A stretch of DNA of 44,109 nucleotides from Candidatus Merdivicinus faecavium (GCA_018716285.1 DVKD01000022.1:1-44109), one strand, 5' to 3'. Counted from the first letter of the stretch, positions 1 to 7,840 are shown. Notes: a model not told the origin generated them from the sequence alone. Translations and numbers: made by a program.

Positions 1-243
1 ACCAGCTTCGGCAAGGAGCGCGTGTTTGATGTGGTCAACAAACGGCTGCTGACCGGCAAGCCGATGATCGTCACCACCAACATCCCGCTCTCGGTGATGC
101 GGAAAGCCACCGATCTGGACGAGCGCCGCATCTACGACAGGGTTTTGGAAGTCTGCGTCCCCATCCGGTTTAACGGCGAGAGTTTCCGCAGAGGAAACGC
201 GGCAGAGAATATTAGGCGGGCAGCAGAAATTCTAAATGGGTAA
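1..243 (+). CDS. DnaC-like ATP-binding replication protein, C-terminal part
   Basis: The frame is open from the first base, so the gene begins before the window; 80 codons remain. The visible part contains a basic segment with RLLTGKPMIVTTNIPL, then DERRIYDRVLEVC and PIRFNGESFRR. This is the end of the AAA+ fold of DnaC/IstB-type helicase loaders: the sensor-1 strand 'ivTTNip' and the arginine-containing 'RiyDRl' helix are family hallmarks. Such proteins help load helicase on mobile elements and phages. Walker A and B motifs would lie outside the window. The stop codon is followed by 37 bases and then by the convergent end of the XRE gene. Confidence 0.65.
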   Translation, partial: TSFGKERVFDVVNKRLLTGKPMIVTTNIPLSVMRKATDLDERRIYDRVLEVCVPIRFNGESFRRGNAAENIRRAAEILNG

Positions 244-280
244 GCCGCTGCAACTTACCCACCCTTAGGAACAGAGCAAG

Positions 281-496
281 CTATTCGACTGTTTCCCCTG
301 TTTCCACTGAAATAAAATGCCCTTCAAATCTACAACCAATCGCGGAGGCTATCTCCTGCAACTCGCTCTCTCTAAAATTATCGCGCCGAAGTTTGGCGCT
401 GATGTTTTGAGTGGTACAGCCGAGAGTCCTTGCAAGCTGTGAAACTGTAACGCCCTGCTTCAACATGGCAATGCGGATAGATTGAGCCAGACCCAA
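281..496 (-). CDS. XRE-family helix-turn-helix repressor
   Basis: A 71-residue protein beginning with GLAQSIRIAMLKQGV, a lambda-repressor-like HTH (VTVSQLARTLGCTTQNISAKL at about residues 15-36) and a short acidic tail. The frame extends upstream to a TTG at 556, but I choose the TTG at 496: it has an ideal GGAGG (509-505) eight bases upstream, and the longer starts lie inside the promoter, where a -35 TTGACA (556-551) and a -10 TATAAT (532-527), 18 apart, place the transcript start near 520. It is divergent from the 60-codon gene at 683 and probably represses both from the repeats between them. The fold is clear; the regulated system is unknown. Confidence 0.75.
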   Translation of the reverse strand: MGLAQSIRIAMLKQGVTVSQLARTLGCTTQNISAKLRRDNFRESELQEIASAIGCRFEGHFISVETGETVE

Positions 497-526
497 AATA
501 ATCACCTCCGAGGTTTTGTTACTCAT

Positions 527-556
527 ATTATACCGCCGCATTTGCCGTACTGTCAA
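527..556 (-). promoter_or_regulatory. Sigma-A promoter of the XRE gene
   Basis: On the minus strand TTGACA (556-551), an 18-base spacer and TATAAT (532-527). Transcription would start around 520, between the longer in-frame start codons and the TTG at 496, which is the main reason for the short gene model. Confidence 0.7.
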
Positions 557-589
557 TTATAGGATTACAAACTCAATTATAATATTACA
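554..589. promoter_or_regulatory. Two 16-bp direct repeats, likely repressor operators
   Basis: CAATTATAGGATTACA (554-569) and CAATTATAATATTACA (574-589) match at 14 of 16 positions and lie exactly 20 bp apart, about two helical turns, between the two divergent promoters. The first overlaps the -35 of the XRE promoter. Spacing and position suit binding of the neighbouring XRE repressor on one face of the helix; this is inference. Confidence 0.5.
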
Positions 590-596
590 GTTTGCA

Positions 597-643
597 TTGA
601 CATTGCCGGTAGTGTAGGATATAATGGTAACTGTAAAGTTACC
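597..643 (+). promoter_or_regulatory. Sigma-A promoter with palindromic operator
   Basis: TTGACA (597-602), 17 bases, TATAAT (620-625), followed directly by the inverted repeat GGTAACTGTAAAGTTACC (626-643; seven-base arms, four-base centre). The palindrome covers the expected transcript start, a good position for a repressor. It drives the small gene at 683. Confidence 0.65.
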
Positions 644-682
644 ACTTCGCATCGAAAACTACAAATCATACGGAGTGAAAAT

Positions 683-865
683 ATGGCTGATAATAAAAAA
701 TTCAATACCTATGTTTCCTCAAATGGTACAACGCTCAATTTTCCTGCTGGAGCCAAGCAGGATATGACAGAGGAACAGAGAGTGTGCTATCAAAACTTCA
801 TCAATGTGCTGGCACAAGTTCTTGTGAAATATGCCAGCGAGGCTGAAACGAAAAAAATCGTATAA
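683..865 (+). CDS. Small hypothetical protein of the element (60 aa)
   Basis: A hydrophilic 60-residue protein with no signal peptide, membrane segment or motif that I recognise; the second half (EEQRVCYQNFINVLAQVLVKY) should form a helix. GGAGTGA eight bases before the ATG and a strong regulated promoter at 597 make it a real gene. It lies between an XRE repressor and a serine recombinase, the position where small excision or accessory proteins are often encoded in such elements, but it does not look like a typical excisionase with a winged helix. A terminator hairpin follows at 881-910. Confidence 0.6.
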   Translation: MADNKKFNTYVSSNGTTLNFPAGAKQDMTEEQRVCYQNFINVLAQVLVKYASEAETKKIV

Positions 866-880
866 TCAATATTGGAAAAG

Positions 881-910
881 TTGGGCGGTCATTGTACCGC
901 CCAGTTTTTT
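881..910 (+). terminator. Intrinsic terminator between small gene and recombinase
   Basis: GGGCGGT (883-889) and ACCGCCC (896-902) form a stem around a six-base loop, followed by six T (905-910). It lies only 18 bases before the recombinase start codon, so the recombinase would depend on readthrough or another promoter. Confidence 0.7.
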
Positions 911-927
911 ACCGGAAAGGAGTAGCC

Positions 928-1380
928 ATGTACCGAACCAAAGAGGGTAAAACCTGTGTGATCTATATTCGCGTCAGTAGCGAAAGGCAGGTAAAAGGGT
1001 ACAGTCTGGACGGACAAAAAAGATACTTGATCGAATGTGCCGAACGCCAAGGCATGACTGTCCGCGACGTGTATGTCGAAGAAGGAAAAAGCGGAAAGAG
1101 CATCGAGGATCGTACCGAGTTTCAGCGTATGCTAGACGATATTCGTACAGGCGCAATCCATATTAATTATGTTCTTGTCTTTAAGCTGTCTCGGTTTGGA
1201 CGAAATGCGCGTGATGTGCTGAATTCTCTTGAGTTTATTATGAAGTACGGCGTACACTTAATGTGTGTGGAAGACGGCTTGGATTCCTCTACCTCTATGG
1301 GGAAAATGATGATTACCATAGTCGAGACGGTATGTTTACTGTCCAAACGCCATGCAACCCACATGCCGAGCGCGGTTTGA
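928..1380 (+). pseudogene. Truncated serine recombinase (resolvase domain only)
   Basis: From the ATG at 928 (AAAGGAGT seven bases upstream) the frame starts the resolvase fold: VIYIRVSSERQ with the nucleophilic serine of the RVS motif, then EEGKSGKSIEDRTEFQRML, the KLSRFGRNARD arginine segment and GKMMITIVETV. These are the conserved steps of large serine recombinases. After about codon 135 (near 1,332) similarity stops and 15 unrelated residues run to a stop at 1,380. The recombinase zinc-ribbon and coiled-coil DNA-binding domains, normally another 350 or more residues, are absent. It is therefore a broken integrase and the boundary between the element remnant and the mgtA locus. Confidence 0.75.
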
Positions 1381-1404
1381 CCGATGCGGAGAAGAAAACG
1401 GGGA

Positions 1405-1433
1405 TTGACAAACTGCAAAAATTGTGGTATACT
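1405..1433 (+). promoter_or_regulatory. Sigma-A promoter of the mgtA leader
   Basis: TTGACA (1405-1410), 17 bases, TATACT (1428-1433). Start of transcription is expected near 1,440, directly at the 5' end of the M-box RNA. Confidence 0.8.
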
Positions 1434-1440
1434 AATTTTA

Positions 1441-1657
1441 TTCGGTAGGTAAGGCTCCTACAGGGATACGGACTGTTGCCGCGAAATGGTGGAGACACCA
1501 TGAGCTGGTTTGAACAGGGTACATCGAAAGCAAGGTGTACCATAATGCAGTTTCATCGCCCTGCAAAGCTAAAGCTCAAACGAATGCACAGAAGTGAGAT
1601 CACTCCCGTATGTTCGATGAGCATGGTATGTTCACGGAACATACGGGATATTTTTTT
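1441..1657 (+). promoter_or_regulatory. M-box (ykoK leader) Mg2+ riboswitch with terminator
   Basis: The RNA opens with GGTAGGTAAGGCTCCTACA and GGATACGGACTGTTGCCG, continues with AATGGTGGAGACACCA, contains ATAATGCAGTT and closes with GCTAAAGCTCAAACGAATGC (about 1,568-1,587). This order of near-invariant blocks is that of the M-box magnesium riboswitch. It is followed by a perfect 11-bp terminator hairpin, CCCGTATGTTC (1605-1615) with GAACATACGGG (1637-1647), and seven T (1651-1657). By family knowledge, high Mg2+ stabilises the aptamer and lets the terminator form, so the Mg2+ importer downstream is expressed when Mg2+ is scarce. Confidence 0.9.
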
Positions 1658-1676
1658 GAAAGGCAGGCGGCGCATC

Positions 1677-1751
1677 ATGGATCCCAGCCGAAGATACAGA
1701 CAGACTGCAAAACGATGGAAAATCGGCCGGTACAGGTGCGCCTTGCTGTAA
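1677..1751 (+). CDS. Possible arginine-rich leader peptide (24 codons)
   Basis: ATG at 1677 to TAA at 1749-1751 gives a basic 24-residue peptide with five arginines (MDPSRRYRQ...). The Shine-Dalgarno is weak (GGCGG five bases upstream). Its codons run through the left arm (1708-1718) of the attenuator stem and its stop lies in the inner stem, so translation would change which fold forms. This resembles the logic of the proline-rich MgtL leader in enterobacteria, but there is no sequence similarity. Expression is inferred from position only. Confidence 0.35.
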   Translation: MDPSRRYRQTAKRWKIGRYRCALL

Positions 1752-1893
1752 CGGCCTGGTTTGTGTGCAGGTTCTGCGCCATCGTTTTGTAAGCGGGTTC
1801 TTACAGGCGGTGGCTTTTTTGCGCCCTTTTTTCGAAACCAGCGCCCTCGGGCGATCAGATAGATTTCAGCAAACAATAAGAGAGGTGAACAGA

Positions 1894-2001
1894 ATGGACA
1901 CGGGAAGCAGCGGTGCAGGCTCTATTGGGCGAAGCGGGACTGCGTTGATACTCGGGTGGAAGAAGCCGCGGCTTTGCCGTGCCGTTCTTCCTTTGCGATA
2001 A
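1894..2001 (+). CDS. Possible leader peptide uORF with good SD (35 codons)
   Basis: AGAGGTGA six bases before ATG 1894 is a good ribosome site. The 35-residue product has no known motif; the last third (GWKKPRLCRAVLPLR) is basic and its codons are folded into a hairpin, GGAAGAA (1958-1964) with TTCTTCC (1985-1991). The ORF ends 78 bases before mgtA. It may be a translated regulator of the leader, or a chance frame; its start site is better than that of the first small ORF. Confidence 0.4.
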   Translation: MDTGSSGAGSIGRSGTALILGWKKPRLCRAVLPLR

Positions 2002-2079
2002 GATCACGCGCCCTTCGATGCACTGTACTCTTTCCAAACAACGGCAGCACGCCAATGATGATTTTGGAGGTACAGAACG

Positions 2080-4761
2080 ATGAAAAAAATTACCGCGAAA
2101 TTTGCAATGGTCAAAAACGATCCGGTCATGGAGAGGCTCCGCTGGGCCTCCTGCGGCACTGAGGAAGAGATTTTGGCGTTCTACGGGACCGCCCCCACCG
2201 GCCTCGACGCCGAAGCGGCGGAAAAATCCCGGGACGAATACGGGGAAAACATCCTCACCTACGGCAAGAAGGAGCCGGCCGCCAAACGTCTCTTTTCCGC
2301 CTTTATCAATCCGTTTACCGTAGTTTTGCTGGCGCTGGCGGCGATCTCCGTCTTTACGGACATCCTCCTCGCCGCGCCGGGCGACCGCAACTACGCCACC
2401 GTGAGCATCATCACGGTCATGGTCGCGATCTCCGGCATCCTCCGTTTTGTCCAGGAAACCCGGAGCGGCAGCGTGGCCGACAAGCTCACCGGCATGATCC
2501 GCACCACCGCCTGCGTCGAGCGGGAAGGGAAAAAATCCGAGATCCCGATGGAGGAGGTAGCGGCGGGCGACCTCGTCTGCCTCTCCGCCGGGGATATGAT
2601 CCCGGCCGACCTGCGGATCCTCAGCGCGAAGGACCTGTTTGTCAGCCAGTCGGCGCTGACCGGCGAGAGCGAGCCGGTGGAAAAATGCGCCGTCCATTCC
2701 GGCGGCGAAGGGGCGCTCACCGACGCCGCGAACCTCGCCTTCATGGGCAGCAATGTGGTCAGCGGCAGCGCGAAGGCCGTCGCCGTCGGAGTCGGGAACT
2801 CCACCATGCTGGGCGCGATGGCGAAAAATCTGAATGAGAAGCCCCCCAAGACCACCTTTGAGAAAGGGGTCAACTCCGTTTCCTGGGTCCTCATCCGCTT
2901 CATGCTCATCATGGTGCCGGTGGTGCTCTTCTTAAACGGCTTTACCAAAGGCGACTGGATGCAGGCAGCCCTCTTCGCCATTTCCGTCGCGGTCGGGCTC
3001 ACCCCCGAGATGCTCCCGATGATCGTGACGACCTCCCTCGCCAAGGGCGCGATGGCGATGAGCAGGAAAAAGGTCGTCATCAAAAACTTAAACGCCATCC
3101 AGAACCTCGGCTCCATCGACATCCTCTGCACCGACAAGACCGGCACCCTCACCCAGGATAAGGTCGTGCTGGAATACCACCTGAACGTCGACGGCGAGGA
3201 GGAGGACCGGGTGCTGCGGCACGCCTTCCTCAACAGCTATTTCCAGACCGGGCTCAAAAACCTGATCGACATCGCGGTCATTTCCAGGCAGGAGGAGCTG
3301 GGCGCGGAAGCGCTGGTCCAAAAATACGCCAAGGTCGACGAGATCCCCTTTGACTTCGAGCGCCGCAGGATGAGCGTCGTCGTCCGGGATGCCGGCGGCA
3401 AGACCCAGCTTGTCACCAAGGGCGCGGTCGAGGAGATGCTCGGCTGCTGCGCCTACGCCGAGTGCGGCGGGGAGATCCGGCCGCTGACCGACGCGGTGCG
3501 CGGGCTTGTGCTCGAAAAATCGGACGAGCTGAACGACCGGGGGATGCGGGTCATCGCCGTCGCGCAGAAGACCAACCCCTCCCCCGTCGGCCAGTTTTCG
3601 GCCGCGGACGAGGCGGAGATGGTGCTCATCGGATTCCTCGCCTTCCTGGATCCGCCGAAAGAGACGACAAAGGCCGCGATCCAGGCGCTGCGCGAATACA
3701 GCGTGGGGGTCAAGATCCTGACCGGCGACAACGAAAAGGTCACCTGCGCCATCTGCCGGCAGGTGGGGCTGGATGCGGACCGCATCCTCCTCGGCAGCGA
3801 ACTGGAGGAGATGGACGACCGGCAGCTCGCCGCGCAGGCGGAGAAGATCACCGTCTTTGCCAAGCTCTCCCCCGCCCAGAAGGCCCGGATTATCCGCGTC
3901 CTGCGGGAAAACGGCCACAGCGTCGGCTATCTGGGCGACGGCATCAACGACGCCGCCGCGATGAAGGCCTCCGACGTCGGCATCTCGGTCGACACGGCGG
4001 TGGACATCGCCAAGGAGTCCGCCTCGGTCGTTTTGCTCGAAAAGGACCTGATGGTGCTCGAGCAGGGCGTGATCGAGGGGCGCAGGACCTACGCCAACAT
4101 GATCAAGTATATCAAGATGACCGCCTCCTCCAACTTCGGGAACATGCTCTCGGTGCTGGCGGCGAGCGCCTTCCTGCCTTTCCTGCCGATGGCGTCCCTC
4201 CACCTCATCCTGCTCAACCTGATCTATGATATCTCCTGCACCGCGATCTCCTGGGACAACGTCGACCCCGCATATCTCCGGATGCCGCGCAAATGGGACG
4301 CCTCCGGCATCAGCCGCTTTATGCTGTGGATCGGCCCGACGAGCTCGATTTTTGATATCGCGGCCTACCTGCTGATGTATTTTGTCATCTGTCCTGCGGC
4401 TGTCGGCGGGCAGCTCTACTCCCAGATCTCCGACCCGGCGGCGCAGGCGCTCTACATCGCCCTCTTCCAGACCGGCTGGTTCGTGGAGTCGATGTGGAGC
4501 CAGTCGCTGGTCATCCACATGATCCGCACGCCGAAAATCCCCTTTGTGCAGAGCCGCGCCTCCGTTTCGGTGACGCTGCTCACCCTTGCCGGGATCGCCC
4601 TTGTCACCGTCCTCCCCTTCACCCCGCTGGGACCGGCCCTCGAGCTGGCCGCCCTTCCCCCGGTCTATTTCCTCTGGCTTGCCGCCATCGTCTTCGGCTA
4701 CATGGCCCTCGCCACCGCGGTGAAAAAAGGCTATATCCGCCGGTACGGCGAGCTGCTGTAA
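2080..4761 (+). CDS. mgtA: Magnesium-importing P-type ATPase
   Basis: An 893-residue P-type ATPase of subclass IIIB, close to the 898 residues of E. coli MgtA. An N-terminal cation-ATPase domain is followed by membrane helices, the actuator TGES (194-197), the phosphorylation site [12 protein letters not shown] with Asp352, the nucleotide domain with TGDN (548-551), the hinge GDGINDA (619-625), and six C-terminal membrane segments including NFGNML and [17 protein letters not shown]. The last motif, with the Asn/Asp residues of helix M6, is typical of MgtA/MgtB. It imports Mg2+ through the cytoplasmic membrane at the cost of ATP. GGAGGT lies nine bases before the ATG. Expression should be controlled by the M-box and the further leader upstream. 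All catalytic residues are present. Confidence 0.95.
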   Translation: MKKITAKFAMVKNDPVMERLRWASCGTEEEILAFYGTAPTGLDAEAAEKSRDEYGENILTYGKKEPAAKRLFSAFINPFTVVLLALAAISVFTDILLAAPGDRNYATVSIITVMVAISGILRFVQETRSGSVADKLTGMIRTTACVEREGKKSEIPMEEVAAGDLVCLSAGDMIPADLRILSAKDLFVSQSALTGESEPVEKCAVHSGGEGALTDAANLAFMGSNVVSGSAKAVAVGVGNSTMLGAMAKNLNEKPPKTTFEKGVNSVSWVLIRFMLIMVPVVLFLNGFTKGDWMQAALFAISVAVGLTPEMLPMIVTTSLAKGAMAMSRKKVVIKNLNAIQNLGSIDILCTDKTGTLTQDKVVLEYHLNVDGEEEDRVLRHAFLNSYFQTGLKNLIDIAVISRQEELGAEALVQKYAKVDEIPFDFERRRMSVVVRDAGGKTQLVTKGAVEEMLGCCAYAECGGEIRPLTDAVRGLVLEKSDELNDRGMRVIAVAQKTNPSPVGQFSAADEAEMVLIGFLAFLDPPKETTKAAIQALREYSVGVKILTGDNEKVTCAICRQVGLDADRILLGSELEEMDDRQLAAQAEKITVFAKLSPAQKARIIRVLRENGHSVGYLGDGINDAAAMKASDVGISVDTAVDIAKESASVVLLEKDLMVLEQGVIEGRRTYANMIKYIKMTASSNFGNMLSVLAASAFLPFLPMASLHLILLNLIYDISCTAISWDNVDPAYLRMPRKWDASGISRFMLWIGPTSSIFDIAAYLLMYFVICPAAVGGQLYSQISDPAAQALYIALFQTGWFVESMWSQSLVIHMIRTPKIPFVQSRASVSVTLLTLAGIALVTVLPFTPLGPALELAALPPVYFLWLAAIVFGYMALATAVKKGYIRRYGELL

Positions 4762-4885
4762 CAGGAAGCGGCTAAAATTAAATAAATTTCCGGATTTTCT
4801 TAAGGGAAGTTTTCTGAAATCTTTAAGCATCAAAGCCGGCAATGCCGGATAATAGAGAGGAAGATTTCGAAAAGAAGGGATTCAG

Positions 4886-5638
4886 ATGAACGACAGCCCC
4901 AGTTTCCTCAAGGTCAATCCGGAGAAGGAAGAATTCGTCACGGCCGGGGGCCGGACCTTTGCCTGCTACGCCATCGTGACCGAGGTTGTGACAGGAAAGA
5001 CCGACCTCACGGCCTTCCTTCTGCATTATGCGGCCCCGCTGCTGCGGGAGGGGGATATCCTGCTGCTCAGCGAAAAGCTGGTCGCCTGCGCCCAGGGCAA
5101 GGCGCGCCCGGTGGAAAGCATCCGTCCCGGCAGCCTTGCCCGCTTCCTCTGCCGCTTTGTCCGCAAAACCGACTACGGCATCGGCCTGTCCATCCCCGAA
5201 ACCATGCAGTGCGCTTTGGACGAATGCGGCGCGCCGCGCATCCTGCTGGCGGCCGCCGTGGGCGCTGCGGGGCGGCTTTTGGGGAAGAGCGGGTGGTTTT
5301 ACCGGGTGGCGGGGTACCGGGCCGCAGCGGTGGACGGCCCCTGCCCCTTTACCATCCCGCCGCTCGACCGCTGCGTCGTCCCCGCGCCGGACCGGCCGGT
5401 TGAGACGGCGCGAAAGCTCGCGGAGGCGCTGGGCTGCGCGGTGCTCATCATCGACTGCAACGATTTCGGCGGGCGGATCCTGGGAAGCTCCGACCCCCGG
5501 CTTGATGAGCGCCTCCTTCTCACCCTGCTTGCGCAGAACCCGCTGGGGCAGTCGCGGGAGCAGACGCCGGTCGGCATCCTGCGCCCCTGCCCGCAGCGCG
5601 GGCGTCTTGACTGCGGCGCTGCGGGCGTGCTACAATAA
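4886..5638 (+). CDS. F420-0:gamma-glutamyl ligase (CofE)-like protein
   Basis: A 250-residue protein with the fold signature of the F420 ligase family: an N-terminal DLTAFLLHYAAPLLREGDILLLSEKLVACAQG block, IPETMQCALDECG, a glycine-rich stretch around residue 135, the YRVAGYRAAAVDGPCPF segment, and LIIDCNDFGGRILG. In CofE the 'seK.va..qG' and 'i.DtN..g....G' blocks bind the GTP and metal. No other F420 biosynthesis gene is in the window and most Clostridia lack F420, so the substrate is probably a different carboxylate; CofE-like proteins are common as orphans there. AGAAGGG precedes the ATG. A promoter for the next gene lies inside its last codons. Confidence 0.75.
   Translation: MNDSPSFLKVNPEKEEFVTAGGRTFACYAIVTEVVTGKTDLTAFLLHYAAPLLREGDILLLSEKLVACAQGKARPVESIRPGSLARFLCRFVRKTDYGIGLSIPETMQCALDECGAPRILLAAAVGAAGRLLGKSGWFYRVAGYRAAAVDGPCPFTIPPLDRCVVPAPDRPVETARKLAEALGCAVLIIDCNDFGGRILGSSDPRLDERLLLTLLAQNPLGQSREQTPVGILRPCPQRGRLDCGAAGVLQ
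5607..5636 (+). promoter_or_regulatory. Promoter of the GH52 gene
   Basis: TTGACT (5607-5612), 18 bases, TACAAT (5631-5636), placed in the last codons of the CofE-like gene and 45 bases before the xylosidase start codon. Confidence 0.55.
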
Positions 5639-5681
5639 AGGGGAAAACGCCGCCTTATGACCAGGAAAGGAGTCCCCCGTT

Positions 5682-7772
5682 ATGACAAGCTGTCCCTTTT
5701 TCCACACCCATCACGCCCCCGCCGGCGCGTGGTCGAGCCTCACCTTCGGCGCGCCCGGCACCGCCGTCAGCGTCGATTTCCAGGAGCCGAACGTCAAGAA
5801 GTCCGGCGCGCTGCTGGCGGGAGCCGCCTTCCCCGGCGGCCTGCGCACCATCGCCTTTGCCGACCAGCCGCGGCAGGCAAAGCCCGCGCTGACCGCCGAA
5901 GGGGATAAGGAAACCGCCCCCGCCCGCCCGCGCGGCCCCCTCGACGCCTTCGGCGTCTATCCCGAATCCGAGATCACCCGCACCCTCACCCCTTCCTGCG
6001 ACGCCTTCTCCGCCGGGAAGATCACCTTTTCGGCCTACACCCCCTGTGCCGCCCTCCCGGACGGGGAGAAGGGCGCGATCCCGGCCGTTTGCTGCCTGCC
6101 CGGCATCCTGCTGGAGGTCACGGTCGACAACACGGAGGGAGAGGCCCCCTGCACCGCGTTTTTGGGCTTCCTCTTCCACGACATGAAGCGGATCTTCGCT
6201 TTGGAGGACGGGGAACTCTGCATGATCCGCTACCGCGACGACTGGATGTTTTCCGCCGCAAAGGAAAGCGGAGCCTACCTTGCCCGCGGGCTGGACGCCG
6301 CGCGGCTCCTCGCCGAGGGGGCGCATTTTGTCCACCAGAACGGCCCCGCCTTCCTCTGCCTGCCCGTCCCGGCCGGGGAGGCCCGCACCCTCACGGTGAG
6401 CTGGAGCGTTTACGCCGAAGCGGGCAGCAACGGCGCGCTGCGCACCCGCTATTACTACAACCGCTACTTCCATTCCCTCGAGGAGGGGGCCGCCGCCGTC
6501 CTCCGGAACGCCGGGGAGCTGAAGCGGATGGCCCGGGAGGCCGACGCGGAGCTTGCCCGCCCCGGCCAGGACCCGGCCCGCAAGGCCCTCTTCTGCCAGG
6601 CGGTCCGCGCCTACTACGCCTCCTCCCAGCTGCTGGAGGACGAAACCGGCCGGGTGCGCTGGAATATCGGCGAAGGGGCCTACATCTGGCGCAACACGAT
6701 GGACCTCTGCGCCGACCACATCGCCTGGGAGCTGCGCCGCAACCCCTGGATCGTCCGCTGCCTGATGGACGAGTTCATCGAGGACTACTCCTACACAGAC
6801 CGGGTCACCTTCCCCGGCCGGCCCGGCGATTACCCCGGGGGGCTGAGCTTCACCCACGACATGGGCTGCTACTTCACCTACTCCCCCCGCGGCGCCAGCG
6901 GCTATGAGCGGGCCAACGACTCCGACAGGGGATTTTACTTCTATATGACCACCGAGGAGCTGCTGAACGGCATCTACTGCACGGCCGGCTACGCCCTGCA
7001 GGAGGGGGACGCGGCCTGGCTCCGCTCCCACGACGGGCTCCTCGCGCAATTGATGGAGAGCCTTGAAAACCGCGACGCCCCCGTCCCGGAGGAGAGAAAC
7101 GGCATCCTCAAGGCCTCCTCCGTCCGGGGTGGGACCTGCGGGCTAGAGAGCACCACCTACGACGCCCTCGACCACTCGCTGCTCGAGGCCGCCGGAAACC
7201 TCTACGTCTTTGTCAAGACCTGGTGCGCCCTTGTCCTGCTGCGGCGGTGCTGCGCCCTCGCCGGGGACGCCGGGACGGACGCCCGCGCCGCAGCCATGCT
7301 GGAGAAATGCCGCCGCTCCGCCGCCCTGTTCCGGACGCCCGGCAGCCCCATCTTAAAGGCCAACGCCTACCGCGACATCCCCGGCGCCGTCATCGCCGCC
7401 GCCGAAGCCCTCGCCATCCCCTACAGCCTGGGGGCCCTGACCGAGGAGGACGAGCCGGAGCTTTTCTCCCTGCTGCGCGCGCACTGTGCGGCCTGCCTCG
7501 AGAAGGGGGTCTGCCTCGACGCCGTCTCCGGCGGGCTGCGGCTGAGCAGCACCAGCCGCAACACCTGGCCGTCCAAGGCGGTGCTGGCCATCTACGCGAT
7601 GGAAGAGGCGCTCGGCCTCACGATGCCCGCCGGGATGGTGGAGGAGGTCGTCGGCTGGGCGCAGCAAAGCGCCCGGGAGGTCACCATCTCCGACCAGATC
7701 CTCTGCGACACCCGGGAGGTCGTCGGCGCGCCCTACTACCCCCGCATCGTCACCTCCGCGCTCTGGCTGTGA
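5682..7772 (+). CDS. Glycoside hydrolase family 52 beta-xylosidase
   Basis: The 696 residues match GH52 (about 700 aa) along the whole length: the N-terminal FFHTHHAPAGAWSSLTFG block, SLEEGAAAVL, RAYYASSQLLEDE, the catalytic-base segment NIGEGAYIWRNTMDL with nucleophile Glu331, the GLSFTHDMG block, the acid/base segment ESTTYDALDHSLLEAAGNLY with Asp494, and SSTSRNTWPSK near the end. Geobacillus GH52 xylosidases carry the pair at Glu335 and Asp495, almost the same numbering. The enzyme releases D-xylose from xylo-oligosaccharides with retention. There is no signal peptide, so it should act in the cytoplasm on imported oligosaccharides, yet no sugar transporter is adjacent. AAAGGAG lies nine bases before the ATG. 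Confidence 0.9.
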   Translation: MTSCPFFHTHHAPAGAWSSLTFGAPGTAVSVDFQEPNVKKSGALLAGAAFPGGLRTIAFADQPRQAKPALTAEGDKETAPARPRGPLDAFGVYPESEITRTLTPSCDAFSAGKITFSAYTPCAALPDGEKGAIPAVCCLPGILLEVTVDNTEGEAPCTAFLGFLFHDMKRIFALEDGELCMIRYRDDWMFSAAKESGAYLARGLDAARLLAEGAHFVHQNGPAFLCLPVPAGEARTLTVSWSVYAEAGSNGALRTRYYYNRYFHSLEEGAAAVLRNAGELKRMAREADAELARPGQDPARKALFCQAVRAYYASSQLLEDETGRVRWNIGEGAYIWRNTMDLCADHIAWELRRNPWIVRCLMDEFIEDYSYTDRVTFPGRPGDYPGGLSFTHDMGCYFTYSPRGASGYERANDSDRGFYFYMTTEELLNGIYCTAGYALQEGDAAWLRSHDGLLAQLMESLENRDAPVPEERNGILKASSVRGGTCGLESTTYDALDHSLLEAAGNLYVFVKTWCALVLLRRCCALAGDAGTDARAAAMLEKCRRSAALFRTPGSPILKANAYRDIPGAVIAAAEALAIPYSLGALTEEDEPELFSLLRAHCAACLEKGVCLDAVSGGLRLSSTSRNTWPSKAVLAIYAMEEALGLTMPAGMVEEVVGWAQQSAREVTISDQILCDTREVVGAPYYPRIVTSALWL

Positions 7773-7776
7773 CGCC

Positions 7777-7805
7777 TTGACGCGCCGGACGCCCTGTGCT
7801 ATAAT
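7777..7805 (+). promoter_or_regulatory. Promoter of the DIP1984-family gene
   Basis: TTGACG (7777-7782), 17 bases, TATAAT (7800-7805), only four bases after the xylosidase stop. The DIP1984-family gene and the tRNA-like RNA behind it therefore form their own transcription unit. Confidence 0.75.
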
Positions 7806-7840
7806 GAAGCTGAATCAGATGCTGCGGGGAGGAATTATCC

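Larger units (their letters stand above)
1..1335. mobile_element. Remnant of an integrative element (right end)
   Basis: The first 1.3 kb contains a DnaC-like ATPase tail, an XRE repressor, a small hypothetical gene and a serine recombinase that loses its reading frame near 1,332. Base composition here is visibly more AT-rich than the GC-rich genes that follow, and the gene set is typical of integrative or phage-like elements of Firmicutes. The recombinase lacks everything after its catalytic domain, so the element cannot be complete at this end. The right limit is placed where recombinase similarity stops; I see no clear attachment-site repeat. The left part is outside the window. Confidence 0.6.
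1658..2079 (+). promoter_or_regulatory. Second leader domain of mgtA: attenuator-like fold
   Basis: After the M-box terminator the leader runs another 420 bases. CAAAACGATGG (1708-1718) is perfectly complementary to CCATCGTTTTG (1779-1789), with an inner stem 1725-1734/1747-1756. The right arm can instead pair downstream: 1778-1787 with AGGCGGTGGC (1805-1814), ten pairs directly followed by six T (1815-1820), that is, an intrinsic terminator. The two folds exclude each other, the classic antiterminator/terminator plan. A small ORF (1677-1751) covers the antiterminator arm. A further hairpin lies at 1958-1991, inside a second small ORF. The mgtA ribosome site GGAGGT lies just before 2,080. Confidence 0.6.

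Noticed and set aside
3088-4842. Long minus-strand open frame opposite mgtA (584 codons)
   Set aside because: Exact mirror of the ATPase codons, rich in His, Asp, Gly and Val, no family motif.
4886-5638. True F420-0:gamma-glutamyl ligase of an F420 pathway
   Set aside because: No other cof/fbi genes and no F420-dependent enzyme in the window; annotated only as CofE-like.
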